NCBI GenBank assembly: GCA_965226695.1
Contig: OZ245405.1
Span: 1,674,001 to 1,738,000 of the forward strand
From: CATOSD01 sp965226695
GTDB lineage: Bacteria > Chloroflexota > Dehalococcoidia > Lucifugimonadales > CATOSD01
Direction of reading: 5' to 3'
Length of the DNA: 64,000 nt
The notes below the pieces were generated by a model, which saw only the letters and a program-made list of their open reading frames with translations, searched no databases and was not told where the DNA came from. Position 1 is the first letter of the stretch. Each line of letters begins with the position of its first letter. The translations under genes were made by a program, and so were the position numbers. Shown here one piece after another: positions 36,406 through 45,819 of this stretch.

Positions 36406-37440
36406 TCAACCCACTGGCCGGGGTGACCGGTCGGTCGGTCTTGGCAGCTCGAGCATCAGCCCCTCGAGCGCCAACCTCGGGTTGACGTTGCCTTCCAGGC
36501 GGTCCAAAGTCTCGCCGATTGCTGCGATGGCCCCCGTCACCTGGTGCGGCGCTAGAGAGGCCGCCGCAGTGTCGATCTGCTCCCGGTAGTCTACGTTGGC
36601 GACCAGCTCCGGCGCGCCGCGGTTTGCCATCATTACGTCGCGCCACCAGCCGAGCCACAATGCGAGACGACTGACGGCGTCGCCCCGGTTGCGGGTGAAG
36701 CGGGTTGCGAGGCTGGACGCCAGGTCGAATCTCTGCTCCAGCGTGCCAAAGGTCGCGGCGAGCATTTCTTCCAGCTGCTCGGCGCGCGCTTCCAGGAGTG
36801 ACTGGTCCGCGAGCGCCTCGAGCGCCCAGCCGAGGCTGCCCCGCGATGCGAGAGCGATGCGCTCGGCCAGCTCCGGGGTCGCGCCGTGCTCGTTCCGCAG
36901 CACCTCTCCGATGAGCGAGTGGCTCAACGGGCGCAGCCTCAGCACGGTGCACCTGGACACGATGGTCTCTGGCAATTGCTCCGCCGCGGTCGCCAGCAGC
37001 ATCAGCGTCACTTGATCAGGCGGTTCCTCCAGCGTCTTGAGCAGGGCGTTCGCAGCCTGCTCACTCAGCAGTTCTGCGTTTTCGAAGATGAACACCCGCC
37101 CCGCCCCCTCGAACGGCTTGAGGGAGGCCATCTTCTGAGCTTCCCTAACCTGGTCGATGCCGACGGCGATTCGCGTGCGCGTATCGTCTCCCTGCTGTTG
37201 TTCGAGTCCGACGACGTACACGTCGGCGTGCAGGCCAAGGGAGACGCGCTGGCACTGGCGGCACTCTGCGCAGGGCCGGCACGAACCGGTGCAGTTGACG
37301 GCCCGCGCGATGTCCATGGCGAGCGTGTGTTTGCCAACTCGCGGCGGGCCGGCCAGCAGGTAGGCGTGCGAGAGCCGGCCGTTCTCGACGGCCAGCTTCA
37401 GAGAGTCGATGGCCTTATTGTGGCCGATGGTTTGCCACAC
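36406..37440 (-). CDS. holB: DNA polymerase III delta' subunit
   Basis: 344 residues, clamp-loader AAA+ protein. The N-terminal domain has AYLLAGPPRVGKHTLAMDIA, a Walker A variant in which GPPRVGKHT is degenerate as usual for delta'. The zinc module is CRPCAECRQC. LLKTLEEPPDQVTLMLLA and SRCTVLRLRPL (sensor region with SRC motif) follow. The GTG at 37440 is the start. Downstream is the RicT fragment 105 nt away. Confidence 0.93.
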   Translation of the reverse strand: MWQTIGHNKAIDSLKLAVENGRLSHAYLLAGPPRVGKHTLAMDIARAVNCTGSCRPCAECRQCQRVSLGLHADVYVVGLEQQQGDDTRTRIAVGIDQVREAQKMASLKPFEGAGRVFIFENAELLSEQAANALLKTLEEPPDQVTLMLLATAAEQLPETIVSRCTVLRLRPLSHSLIGEVLRNEHGATPELAERIALASRGSLGWALEALADQSLLEARAEQLEEMLAATFGTLEQRFDLASSLATRFTRNRGDAVSRLALWLGWWRDVMMANRGAPELVANVDYREQIDTAAASLAPHQVTGAIAAIGETLDRLEGNVNPRLALEGLMLELPRPTDRSPRPVG

Positions 37441-37572
37441 CTAGTTTGTGCCTTTCGAGGATTCGTTCTCCCGACCCGGCTGCGGGGGCCGAGTCGGCGG
37501 TCCAGTTTCCGGAAGCGATACGTGCATCCTCGCCCTCGCCGAGCCCTTTGTTCAAGGGGCCGGGTGGGGCGG

Positions 37573-40500
37573 CTAAGCGTAACGCAGTGCCTCGGCCGGG
37601 TAGATGCCGGCCGCCTGGCGCGCCGGCACAATCGTCGTGAGCAGCGAGAAAACGTAGGCGAGCGCCACGATGACGCCAAGCTCGGCCCACGCGACCGTGA
37701 AGGTGAGGCCGGGCACCTCCTCCGCTATCTGGTCTACGACGTTCAGGGACAGGACCGTTCCCAGGCCGATGCCCAGGAGTATGCCCAGAAGCGATATGAA
37801 CGACGATTCGATCAGGTAGCTGGCAAGAATCATGCTTCGCCTGTAGCCTATGGCTTTCAGGACGCCGATCTGTTGCCGGCGCTCGGCCACAGCACGCAGG
37901 CTGACCACGCCCAGCGCGGCGATTCCCACCAGAAGGCCGGTGGCCATGAAGCCCTGCAAGAGCCTGTTGATGGCGACGTTGGCCTCTCTTTCCTCGGCGA
38001 TGTCGTTGGCAAGAATGGTGGTCTCCATGCCGTTTTCGAGGTAGGCCGCTTCCACCTCGCGGGCAATCTCGGCGGCGTCCGCATCCTCGGCGACCTTGAT
38101 GCGATACACGGTGAAGGGCACGGGTTCGCCCGCGAGCCGATCGATAACGGATTTCGAAGTAATCACGCGGCGGAAGCGGTCCGACAGCGAGTCCAGCACG
38201 CCGATCACGGTTATGGTCGCCACGTTGCCGGTGCGGGCGTCGCGCAGCTCGATTCGCGTAGCCGGCATCTCGTCGTCTTCGGCGTAGAACCCTTCCATCG
38301 TGAAGTTGTCAGTCACAATCTGGCCGAAGTTGCCGTCGCCGGCGCGAGAGGGCACGGCGAGCCGGTCGATGACGGCGAGGCTGGGGTCGGCCTGAAGCGC
38401 GGCCCAGATCTCCTCGCCGGTCTCCCCGTAGTCCTTGCTCATAAGCTGTATGCCGTACTCGGAGTGCTCGAGGTATGCTGCGTCCGAGCCCTGAACGCGG
38501 TACTCTCGCCACTCCTGCTCGTCCGCGCCGGGCTGCCTGGCCTCGATTGGCAGGCTGCTGTACGCGCCGATGGCTTCGATGTCCCCGGCACGCTCGCCGA
38601 GCGACGTGGACAGGCTACTATTGAAGTCCTGGACCGGGTTGCTGTAGCTGGTGCTCCCTGAGATGTCCCAACCGCCGGTCACCAGGTCCACGTCTTCGAA
38701 CGCCGCGTCGAATGAACTCGTCAGCGAGGACATGACGATCAGCGTGAAGATGACCAGCGACAGCATGGCCAGAGTGAGGCCGGTGCGAATCTTGGAGTAG
38801 AGCGCGTAAGCTACCGCGGTGTTGACGGCGGGTCTTATCCTGGGAAAGATCCCCAGTGCCCAGGAGAGGGCGCCGGTTATGAGATCCGAGTTGTAAATGA
38901 CGGTCCAGACCGCGGCCGCCACCATGCACACGCCGGAAATCAGGAACATCTCGATACTGGAGTTCAATTCGGGCACGATGAAGTCGAGCGAGTCGAACGG
39001 GGTTGCCCAAAAGAGTGTGAGCGAGACGCCCACGAAAGTGAAGGCGTGCTTGTCCTCCAGCTCGACGTTTACGGCCTTCCTGCGAAGCGCGATCTGGCGC
39101 ACCGCCTCGAAACCGAGGGCCACCAGGCTTATCACGACGGTGTAAGGCTGTGACTGTGCGCTACCTATGGCCAGCCAGAAGAGACACGTCACGGCGATGG
39201 CGCCGCCGGTGAGGTTGTGCTGCGCCCGCTCGCTCCACTGCCGCCGCGTGAACAGGCCTCTCATCATCAGGCCGATGCCGATGACCGCGGTGGTGGCGCC
39301 GAGGGTGAAGGGAGCGGCCTGCTTCGTCCACACTCCCAGGGCGATAAGCAGTACGCCCACGACAAAGGTGAGCCAGCCGTGCATCACGGCGGCGGCGCAT
39401 ATCTTCGCTAGCGTCCAGGCTATGTCGGCTATCCACACGGGGAACGCCACGACCCAGACGAGCGCGAGGACGAGCCGCACAGCGGCCACGGTTGTGCTGC
39501 CCTCCCGCAGCCTGGCGTATGCCTGTGCGGCGAAGACCACGGGGCGGCCCACGGAGCGCAGGACCAGCCGCAGGGAGGGCTCACGCTCGGACGCCTGGAA
39601 CACCTCCGGAAGGTCGCGGATAGCCGACACTATGTTCAGCCTGCTGGCCCGGTACGACGAAAACAACACGGTGATGAACGTGAGCACCACGCCGAGGCTG
39701 TAGGAGATTATGAAGCTTCGCAATGTGTAGCTCGGCTCTATCTCGAAGCCGCCGCCGTCCCGCGAGAAGATGGCAGCCATGCCGGCCACCATGATCATGC
39801 CCACCGCGATGCCCGTGAGCGCGCCCACCAGCGCCGAGAGCAGGTCGTAGGCCATGCCCTCGTAGGCGAACGACTGCACGAGGTGGCGGCGCTTCATGCC
39901 CACCGCGCGGGCTATGCCCATCTCCGGCTTTCTCTCCGCGGCGAGCATCGTGAATATGAGGAAGATGAGCATCACCCCGGCTACGACGGAGAAGCTGCCG
40001 AATATCACGAAAATCGAGCTGACGGCGCTGGATGCCTGGTCCGCGATCTCGAGCAGCTCCTTCTTGATGGGCCGGACGGTCAGGGAGTTTAGGCCAGAGA
40101 ACAGCCGGAAAGTCTCGAAGGCCGCCTCCTGGCCGCCGGCATTTTCGGTCGCGACCAAGAGTTGGGCCGCCACGCGCTCGTCGGCCAGGAGGCCGACAAG
40201 CTCGGGGGTCGTCTCGCCAGTGCGCAGCAGATCGGCCGTGCGAAGGAGGTCGTCCCTGAACGACTCGGGCTGGACGTCGGCCGCTGTGTCGGTGAGGGCG
40301 TCAATCACTTCGGTGTCGGACAGGCGACTTACGAGACTCTCGGCTACCGCATGGTCGGTCAGCAGGCCGCGCAGACGCTCGGTCACCTCGTCGGTCAGAT
40401 CAACACCTTCTTCGGGGTCGCCCTTGTTGGACACTATCCCCACGTTGATCTGGCCGGGCTTGTCGAATATGCGCTGAGCCTCGGCCAGGGTGAGGAGAGC

Positions 40501-41202
40501 GGTCGGGTCGTCGCCGGCCAGGCCGCCGTCGCGCGCCACACCGCGCACCTTCAGCGTGGCCTCGCCGGCCTGCGTGTAGATGACGACAGAGTCGCCTATG
40601 GTCGCCTCCAGCTCTTCGGAAGCCTTCTTGTTCAGGTAGGCCTCATCGGCGCGGAGGTCCTCAAGCGGCAGTGGACTGCCCTCGGAATCGTAGATCGGGC
40701 CGAACACGCCGACCGAAGCCGGGTCGACAGCGACGACGCGCATGCCGCCTTCGCTCTGGCGACTCACCGGATTTACCGCGGGCACGGTTTCGCCGATCGA
40801 AGGGGCAAGGCCGTCGATGCCGGGGTCGCCGTCGAGCTCCGCCGCCAGGGTCTCGTAGCGCTCGATGGGGAAGTAGGGGTTGCCTCGGACGTCTCCCTGC
40901 GTGGCCTCGCTCGAGAAGAGCATCTCGTCTATCTCGCCGAGCGACTCGACAACCGTATTGCGTATGCTGTGGTAGATGGTGTCGCCGGTGCCCATGGCCG
41001 CGGAGATGATGAGCGTGCTGAGCATCAGGCCCACTACTATGAGGGCGGTTTGCGCGGGGCGCCTGGGCAGGTTTCTGACGCCGATCTTGAACATAACGCG
41101 GTTGATCGCGGCGGTAACAGCAAGCGCCACGAGGATGCCGACGAGCGCGCCGAGAACTACGAGCATCAGCACGTCGGTATCGATGCCGAAAAGGGTCTGC
41201 AA
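37573..41202 (-). CDS. Large FtsX-like ABC-type permease
   Basis: 1209 residues from TTG 41202, which has AGGAGGG 7 nt upstream; the longer in-frame extension lacks a site. The N-terminal TM is followed by NLPRRPAQTALIVVGLMLST. A large extracytoplasmic domain runs from about 70 to 380, then an FtsX core near residues 400-540 with RKPEMGIARAVGMKRRHLVQ and YRASRLNIVSAIRDLPE. Several central TM helices come next, then a second extracytoplasmic domain and a second FtsX core ending ERRQQIGVLKAIGYRRSMIL and a terminal TM. This is the macrolide-exporter/lipoprotein-export-like architecture. No ATPase partner gene lies nearby, so it must use one encoded elsewhere. Confidence 0.88.
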   Translation of the reverse strand: MQTLFGIDTDVLMLVVLGALVGILVALAVTAAINRVMFKIGVRNLPRRPAQTALIVVGLMLSTLIISAAMGTGDTIYHSIRNTVVESLGEIDEMLFSSEATQGDVRGNPYFPIERYETLAAELDGDPGIDGLAPSIGETVPAVNPVSRQSEGGMRVVAVDPASVGVFGPIYDSEGSPLPLEDLRADEAYLNKKASEELEATIGDSVVIYTQAGEATLKVRGVARDGGLAGDDPTALLTLAEAQRIFDKPGQINVGIVSNKGDPEEGVDLTDEVTERLRGLLTDHAVAESLVSRLSDTEVIDALTDTAADVQPESFRDDLLRTADLLRTGETTPELVGLLADERVAAQLLVATENAGGQEAAFETFRLFSGLNSLTVRPIKKELLEIADQASSAVSSIFVIFGSFSVVAGVMLIFLIFTMLAAERKPEMGIARAVGMKRRHLVQSFAYEGMAYDLLSALVGALTGIAVGMIMVAGMAAIFSRDGGGFEIEPSYTLRSFIISYSLGVVLTFITVLFSSYRASRLNIVSAIRDLPEVFQASEREPSLRLVLRSVGRPVVFAAQAYARLREGSTTVAAVRLVLALVWVVAFPVWIADIAWTLAKICAAAVMHGWLTFVVGVLLIALGVWTKQAAPFTLGATTAVIGIGLMMRGLFTRRQWSERAQHNLTGGAIAVTCLFWLAIGSAQSQPYTVVISLVALGFEAVRQIALRRKAVNVELEDKHAFTFVGVSLTLFWATPFDSLDFIVPELNSSIEMFLISGVCMVAAAVWTVIYNSDLITGALSWALGIFPRIRPAVNTAVAYALYSKIRTGLTLAMLSLVIFTLIVMSSLTSSFDAAFEDVDLVTGGWDISGSTSYSNPVQDFNSSLSTSLGERAGDIEAIGAYSSLPIEARQPGADEQEWREYRVQGSDAAYLEHSEYGIQLMSKDYGETGEEIWAALQADPSLAVIDRLAVPSRAGDGNFGQIVTDNFTMEGFYAEDDEMPATRIELRDARTGNVATITVIGVLDSLSDRFRRVITSKSVIDRLAGEPVPFTVYRIKVAEDADAAEIAREVEAAYLENGMETTILANDIAEEREANVAINRLLQGFMATGLLVGIAALGVVSLRAVAERRQQIGVLKAIGYRRSMILASYLIESSFISLLGILLGIGLGTVLSLNVVDQIAEEVPGLTFTVAWAELGVIVALAYVFSLLTTIVPARQAAGIYPAEALRYA

Positions 41203-41328
41203 GTCAATGCCCTCCTGGCCGCGGGGCGGAATCCGCGGAGGGTGTATCAGTGTGGGCGAACATGGTATCAGAGAAGCGGCGCGGGTGACACCGGCGTTCA
41301 CCCTCACGGTGTAGTCTGAATATTGCTG

Positions 41329-41344
41329 TATAATTCTGTATAAT
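41329..41344 (+). promoter_or_regulatory. Tandem extended -10 elements upstream of htpX
   Basis: CTGTATAATT and CTGTATAATG form a direct repeat with TATAAT at 41329-41334 and 41339-41344, each preceded by TG. No strong -35 is visible. The duplicated box 75-90 nt before htpX may be two start sites or an activator-dependent promoter. Confidence 0.5.
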
Positions 41345-41419
41345 GCGCGGGGGCGCATCGCCAAATTGAGACTATCTTGAGAAGTCAAGCGCGTGAGGCG
41401 CGCATGAGGGGGATGCCGG

Positions 41420-42349
41420 ATGAGGCAACACGGCTACGGAAGGGACACCGAGCTGACCTTCCGTATGATGATCACCGTGTTTCTGCTCGGTTGCCTGTAT
41501 ATAGCTTTTATTGGGTTGCTGCTGTTCGCGGGCGTGCCCTTGTTCTTCGTGTTGGCGATAGCGATCGTTATGGCGGTGGTCCAGTACTACTCGTCGGACA
41601 AGCTGGTGCTGATGGCAACAGGCGCCAGGATCGTCAGGCGAGTCGAGGAGCCGCGCCTCCACGCCATGGTGGAGCGGCTCGCCGCCATGGCGGACATGCC
41701 CAAGCCGAAGCACATCGCGGTAATGGACACGCCCGTGCCCAACGCGTTCGCGACCGGCCGCAACCCGAGCAACGCCGTTGTCGCCGTGACCACGGGGCTG
41801 ATGCGCCGGCTGACAGACCGCGAGCTGGAGGCGGTGCTGGCACACGAGATGGCCCACGTGAAGAACCGCGACGTGGCCGTGCTCACCTGGGCCAGCATCA
41901 TCGTCGTCGCGGCGGGTTTTTTGATGCAGATGCTGTTCTGGATCAGCCTGTTCGGCGGTTTCGGGGGGAACGACGACGACCTCGACGCCGGACAATTCAT
42001 GATCGTTATGCTGGCGGTGTACGTTGGCACGATACTGGTGTACTTCTTGAGCCAGCTGCTTATCCTCTCGCTGTCGAGGTACAGGGAGTACGCGGCAGAC
42101 AGAGGCGGCGCCGTGATGACCGGAGCGCCGCTTCAGCTTGCATCGGCGCTGGCAAAGATAAGCAATGACATGTACCGTATCCCCGAGAAGGACCTGCGGC
42201 GGGTGGAACATGCCAACGCCTTCTTCATCATACCCAACCTCAAACAGAGCGGAGGAGCCTCGCTCTTCGCCAGCCATCCGCCAGTCGAGGCGCGAATCGA
42301 GCGGCTGAGGGATATGCAGCGCGAGATGGAGCGGGGACTGCGAGGATAG
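41420..42349 (+). CDS. htpX: HtpX-like M48 membrane metalloprotease
   Basis: 309 residues. Membrane-embedded zinc protease that degrades damaged membrane proteins under stress. Two N-terminal TM helices (residues 15-55), the zinc motif LAHEMAHVKNRD near residue 143, two more TM helices and the third ligand region SRYREYAADRGGAVMTG. The C-terminal SHPPVEARIERL is typical. It starts at ATG 41420 and is followed 3 nt later by pspAB. Confidence 0.95.
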   Translation: MRQHGYGRDTELTFRMMITVFLLGCLYIAFIGLLLFAGVPLFFVLAIAIVMAVVQYYSSDKLVLMATGARIVRRVEEPRLHAMVERLAAMADMPKPKHIAVMDTPVPNAFATGRNPSNAVVAVTTGLMRRLTDRELEAVLAHEMAHVKNRDVAVLTWASIIVVAAGFLMQMLFWISLFGGFGGNDDDLDAGQFMIVMLAVYVGTILVYFLSQLLILSLSRYREYAADRGGAVMTGAPLQLASALAKISNDMYRIPEKDLRRVEHANAFFIIPNLKQSGGASLFASHPPVEARIERLRDMQREMERGLRG

Positions 42350-42352
42350 TCT

Positions 42353-42922
42353 ATGGGATTTCTAGACGCGCTTCTGGGTCGCAACAAGCTGCGCAAGCCC
42401 AGCCGGGACCAGTTCTTCGCGGTGGTGACCGCCGGTGCGTCGCTGCAGGGGCGCAGCGACGTCATGCTGACCGACCGGGCGGGCCTCGTCTTCAACCCGG
42501 TCGAGACGAGCTTCTTCGATAACCTCGAGCGGGAGATTTACGACATACTGGAGCTGAGCGAAAGGGCGACCGGCACTCAGTTCGAAGTCGTGGACGACAC
42601 CTACGGCACAAAGTGGGTCACGCTGCAGGACGAGGACTTCGAGGACCTGGCGGCAACGCTCCACCTGGTGGGAGAGACCATAACCGAGCACGGCTTCGGC
42701 GATCGCCTGCTGGCCGCCGTGTTCGGGCTGGAGTACGATGATAAGCAGGCCTACTGGATTTACAACGTCAAGAGGGGAAGTTTCTATCCGCTGGTGCTGT
42801 CGGCGCCGGAGAGCCGTGACAAAGCGGCTGAGATGCGCCTGGGAGCGGTGATGGAGCGGGAGAATCTGCCGGTGGAGCGGAGCCTGGAGTCCTGGTACTC
42901 GTTATGGGGGATCCCGTTCTGA
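42353..42922 (+). CDS. pspAB: PspA-associated protein PspAB
   Basis: 189 residues. MGFLDALLGRNKLRKPSRDQ, the central TYGTKWVTLQDEDFEDLAA and the terminal SWYSLWGIPF fit the PspAB family that sits with HtpX and PspA-type envelope-stress genes in Actinobacteria and relatives. Biochemical role unknown. It is separated from htpX by 3 nt, so it is cotranscribed. No pspA is visible in the window. Confidence 0.82.
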   Translation: MGFLDALLGRNKLRKPSRDQFFAVVTAGASLQGRSDVMLTDRAGLVFNPVETSFFDNLEREIYDILELSERATGTQFEVVDDTYGTKWVTLQDEDFEDLAATLHLVGETITEHGFGDRLLAAVFGLEYDDKQAYWIYNVKRGSFYPLVLSAPESRDKAAEMRLGAVMERENLPVERSLESWYSLWGIPF

Positions 42923-42953
42923 TGTCCGCCCGGCGAGCGGGCCTGGGGACGCC

Positions 42954-43667
42954 GTGAAGGGTTCCCAGCGGCCGGCCGACCCCGGTACTGAACGGCTGAT
43001 GCCGTTCGCCGTGCGGCCGCTGGTCGCGGAGGACGCGGCGCAGGCAGCCGAGATTGAGCGGGACGCCTTCCCGGAGATATTTCCTCCCACGTCCTTCACC
43101 CGCGAGCTTGGCAACAGGGTGGCGCGGTACCTGGTTGCCTGGCGCCGGGAGGAGGTCGAGAGCGACGACGCCCCCAATCCCTACGTCGACCCTGACCCGG
43201 GTGGCGACGGCGCGGGGGACGGCGTGCGGCGGTTCATCCGCAACGCCAGGGGGCTGTTGCCCTGGCGGACCACCACGTGGGAACCCGGCCAGCAGTTCCT
43301 GGCGGGCTTTCTGGGCACATGGCAGGTGATAGACGAGGCTCACATCGTGTCCGTCGGGGTGCGCTCCGGTTACCGCGGACTGGGGGTGGGCGAGTTGCTG
43401 CTCATTTCGGCCATCGAGCAGGCCTTGGAGCACAAGGCAGACCGCCTGACGTTGGAGGTGCGGGTGTCCAACTACGTCGCCCAAAGTCTGTACACCAAGT
43501 ACGGCTTCAGTAAACAGGGCTTGCGCAAGGCGTACTACGCCGACAACCGCGAGGACGCCTTCATCATGACGACCGGCTCGATACGCTCGCTCTCGTATGC
43601 CGAGGAGTTCCGACACCTGGTCGCCGAGCACGAGCAGCGGTGGGGCCGCGCCACCCGAGACTGGTAG
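42954..43667 (+). CDS. rimI: RimI-like ribosomal-protein alanine N-acetyltransferase
   Basis: 237 residues from GTG 42954. GNAT acetyltransferase that modifies N-termini using acetyl-CoA. The N-terminal VRPLVAEDAAQAAEIERDAF is typical. The acetyl-CoA loop is VGVRSGYRGLGVGELLLISA and the C-terminus NYVAQSLYTKYGFSKQGLRK. It is longer than E. coli RimI (148) because of an insertion of about 55 residues at 50-105 with acidic and Gly-rich sequence. Substrate protein is not determinable. It is third in the htpX-pspAB unit. Confidence 0.82.
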   Translation: MKGSQRPADPGTERLMPFAVRPLVAEDAAQAAEIERDAFPEIFPPTSFTRELGNRVARYLVAWRREEVESDDAPNPYVDPDPGGDGAGDGVRRFIRNARGLLPWRTTTWEPGQQFLAGFLGTWQVIDEAHIVSVGVRSGYRGLGVGELLLISAIEQALEHKADRLTLEVRVSNYVAQSLYTKYGFSKQGLRKAYYADNREDAFIMTTGSIRSLSYAEEFRHLVAEHEQRWGRATRDW

Positions 43668-43703
43668 GCCTCCCGCGGGTCGGGGTAGGGCGGAGCCTCG
43701 AGA

Positions 43704-45710
43704 CTAGAGCGGCATTTGGAGCGGCGTCGGCGAGGGCGGGCTGAGTTGCCACTGCCACTCGATGCCCTCGTTGCGCAGGGGTCTTATGACGGGCCTGCGC
43801 TCGAGCACGTGAAGGACGTACTGTAGCAGGTCTTCGCCGCAGCGGTCGCAGTAGTCGTACTGGTTGACCAGGCGGTTAAAGATAGCGCGCCGCTTGCGTG
43901 CCCACTCGACCTTTTCGCGCTCGCGGCGCGGCTCCGTAAGCGTATCCTGAAGCTTCTTGTCGTTGGGGAACAGCCGCTTCTCGATGGCCGAGGATATGCG
44001 CGGCTCGCTGGAGTAGTGGTAGGCCAATTCCCGCTCGTCCCACGACCTGAAGAGCCGGAAAATCTCGTGGCGGAAGTTGTTCTTGGACCGTTCCTGCACG
44101 TCGGCGTGGCGCTCCATCTCGCGCAAAAGCTGTTCGTTCACCTCGCGATTTTCTCCCGTGTTCTCGTCGAACACGCGCCCGCCGGTGCAATAGGCGGTCA
44201 CATTTGCCAAGTAGTCCAGCAGCAGACCGGCGGCGGTGTTTTCGAAGTCCTCTTCGAACGCCTTCTGCACGTCCTTCTTGGCCCGCTCGCTGTAATCGTC
44301 CACCGTGTCGGTGAGAATCTGGACGTAGCGGTCGCGCTCTTCCTGGTCGATGCTGATGTTTTCGAACCTGCCCTGCCACAGGCTGTCCAGCGCGGCGAGG
44401 GGAGTGATGCAGGTGACGTCCTGCGGGTTGGCCGCCGTGCTCAGGCGGTTCATCACGAATCGGGGCGATATGCCAGTCATGCCCTCGTTGACGTGCTGGC
44501 GCTTGAGCTGCTTCACGTGGTCCTCGCTGCTGCGGTCGTTGTACAGCTTCATCTTGTCCGGCAGCGAAAGGCCCGAGGCGAAAGGAGCCGACTCGAGGCG
44601 GGAGAGCACGGCGAACACGCTCATGGTGGGCAGGGTGAGCGGCGGCACGTGCGTGCCCGTCAGGCCGCTTCTCTCGAGCATCTTCTCGTACACCCGCACT
44701 TCGTCGTCCACCCTGAGGTTGTAGGGAATCTGGATGGCGATGATCCTGTCCCTGAGGGCCTCGGAGGACTCGTTGGTCAGGAAGCTGTTGTAATCGCCCT
44801 CGTTTGAGTGGGCGATTAAGGCCTCGTCGGCGTAGACGGACCCGAAACGCTCCAGCTTGATTAGCTGCTCCTGCGCCAGGCTCAGCAGCGTGGTGAGCAG
44901 GTGAAAGTCGCCCTTGAAGATCTCGACGAACTCCATGATGCCCCGGTTCGCCACGTTCAACTCACCGTCCATGCGGTAGGTCTTGCCTGCCACTTCGTGG
45001 CGCTCGCCCTGGAGCTGGCTGGGGTCCATGCTGCCGACCAGCAGCGAGGCGTCGGTGGGGTTGGGGTTGGTCGCCAGGTAGTAGCCGATGCCCACGGCCT
45101 CCTGCTCGGAGAACACCACACGGGTCACGGGCACGTCGGAGATCTTGCCCTGGTATAGCGTGCGAACCCGGTATCTGCACCGGGGACAGAGGTCGCCTTC
45201 GACATAGACGCCGTGTTCCCGCAGCAGCCGGGGCCTGAGCTGGTGGGGTATCAGGTGGAGCGGCTCCTCCTGCATGGGGCAGCCCTTGATGGCGTACACG
45301 GCGCCCTCGTCGGTGCGAGTGTGGCTCTCGAGCGCCTGCTTGATGAGCGCTACGACGGATGACTTGCCGCCAGCGGGCGGGCCGACGAACAACAGGATGC
45401 GCTTGCGTATTTCGAGGCGGCGAGACGACGACTCGAAGTGCTGGACGATCCTCGCCAGCGTATCGTCGAGTCCGAACATCTCGTTCGCGAACAGCCGGTA
45501 GATGGGGTCGCCGCTGGGGGACTCGTCGACGCCCTGGGCAACAATGGCGTCGTACACCATTTTGTGGGACAGGCGGGAGACGGATGGGTCATCCATGACC
45601 ATCTCCAGATAGTCCGCGAACGTAGCGTCCCAATCGAACCTGCCGAACTCGCGCTCAGCGTCGTGGAGCAGCCCCAGCGCGGTGTCGCTGATGTCTTTGC
45701 CAGTTATCAT
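43704..45710 (-). CDS. prkA: PrkA-type serine protein kinase
   Basis: 668 residues. PrkA proteins have an AAA+ domain followed by a kinase-like C-terminal region and act in stationary-phase, sporulation or nitrogen-stress signalling. Walker A is LLFVGPPAGGKSSVVALIKQ. Further landmarks are GCPMQEEPLHLIPHQLR, EFVEIFKGDFHLLTTLLSLA, and the C-terminal region CDRCGEDLLQYVLHVL with a CxxC pair. The usual partners (YeaH/YhbH and SpoVR) are not adjacent. Start is ATG 45710. Confidence 0.94.
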   Translation of the reverse strand: MITGKDISDTALGLLHDAEREFGRFDWDATFADYLEMVMDDPSVSRLSHKMVYDAIVAQGVDESPSGDPIYRLFANEMFGLDDTLARIVQHFESSSRRLEIRKRILLFVGPPAGGKSSVVALIKQALESHTRTDEGAVYAIKGCPMQEEPLHLIPHQLRPRLLREHGVYVEGDLCPRCRYRVRTLYQGKISDVPVTRVVFSEQEAVGIGYYLATNPNPTDASLLVGSMDPSQLQGERHEVAGKTYRMDGELNVANRGIMEFVEIFKGDFHLLTTLLSLAQEQLIKLERFGSVYADEALIAHSNEGDYNSFLTNESSEALRDRIIAIQIPYNLRVDDEVRVYEKMLERSGLTGTHVPPLTLPTMSVFAVLSRLESAPFASGLSLPDKMKLYNDRSSEDHVKQLKRQHVNEGMTGISPRFVMNRLSTAANPQDVTCITPLAALDSLWQGRFENISIDQEERDRYVQILTDTVDDYSERAKKDVQKAFEEDFENTAAGLLLDYLANVTAYCTGGRVFDENTGENREVNEQLLREMERHADVQERSKNNFRHEIFRLFRSWDERELAYHYSSEPRISSAIEKRLFPNDKKLQDTLTEPRREREKVEWARKRRAIFNRLVNQYDYCDRCGEDLLQYVLHVLERRPVIRPLRNEGIEWQWQLSPPSPTPLQMPL

Positions 45711-45819
45711 GTCAGTTCCCCGATTTCGGATTGGGGGGCGCAGGAGGGGCGCCTTTCCGCTGGGCGGCTATCGACGCGCGTCCGCAGTGGTCGCGCATCG
45801 GGACGCCGGGCCCAGTGTG

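Noticed and set aside
36886..38661. 591-codon plus-strand frame over holB and the FtsX gene
   Set aside because: It is antisense to two well-supported genes and shows no recognisable domain.
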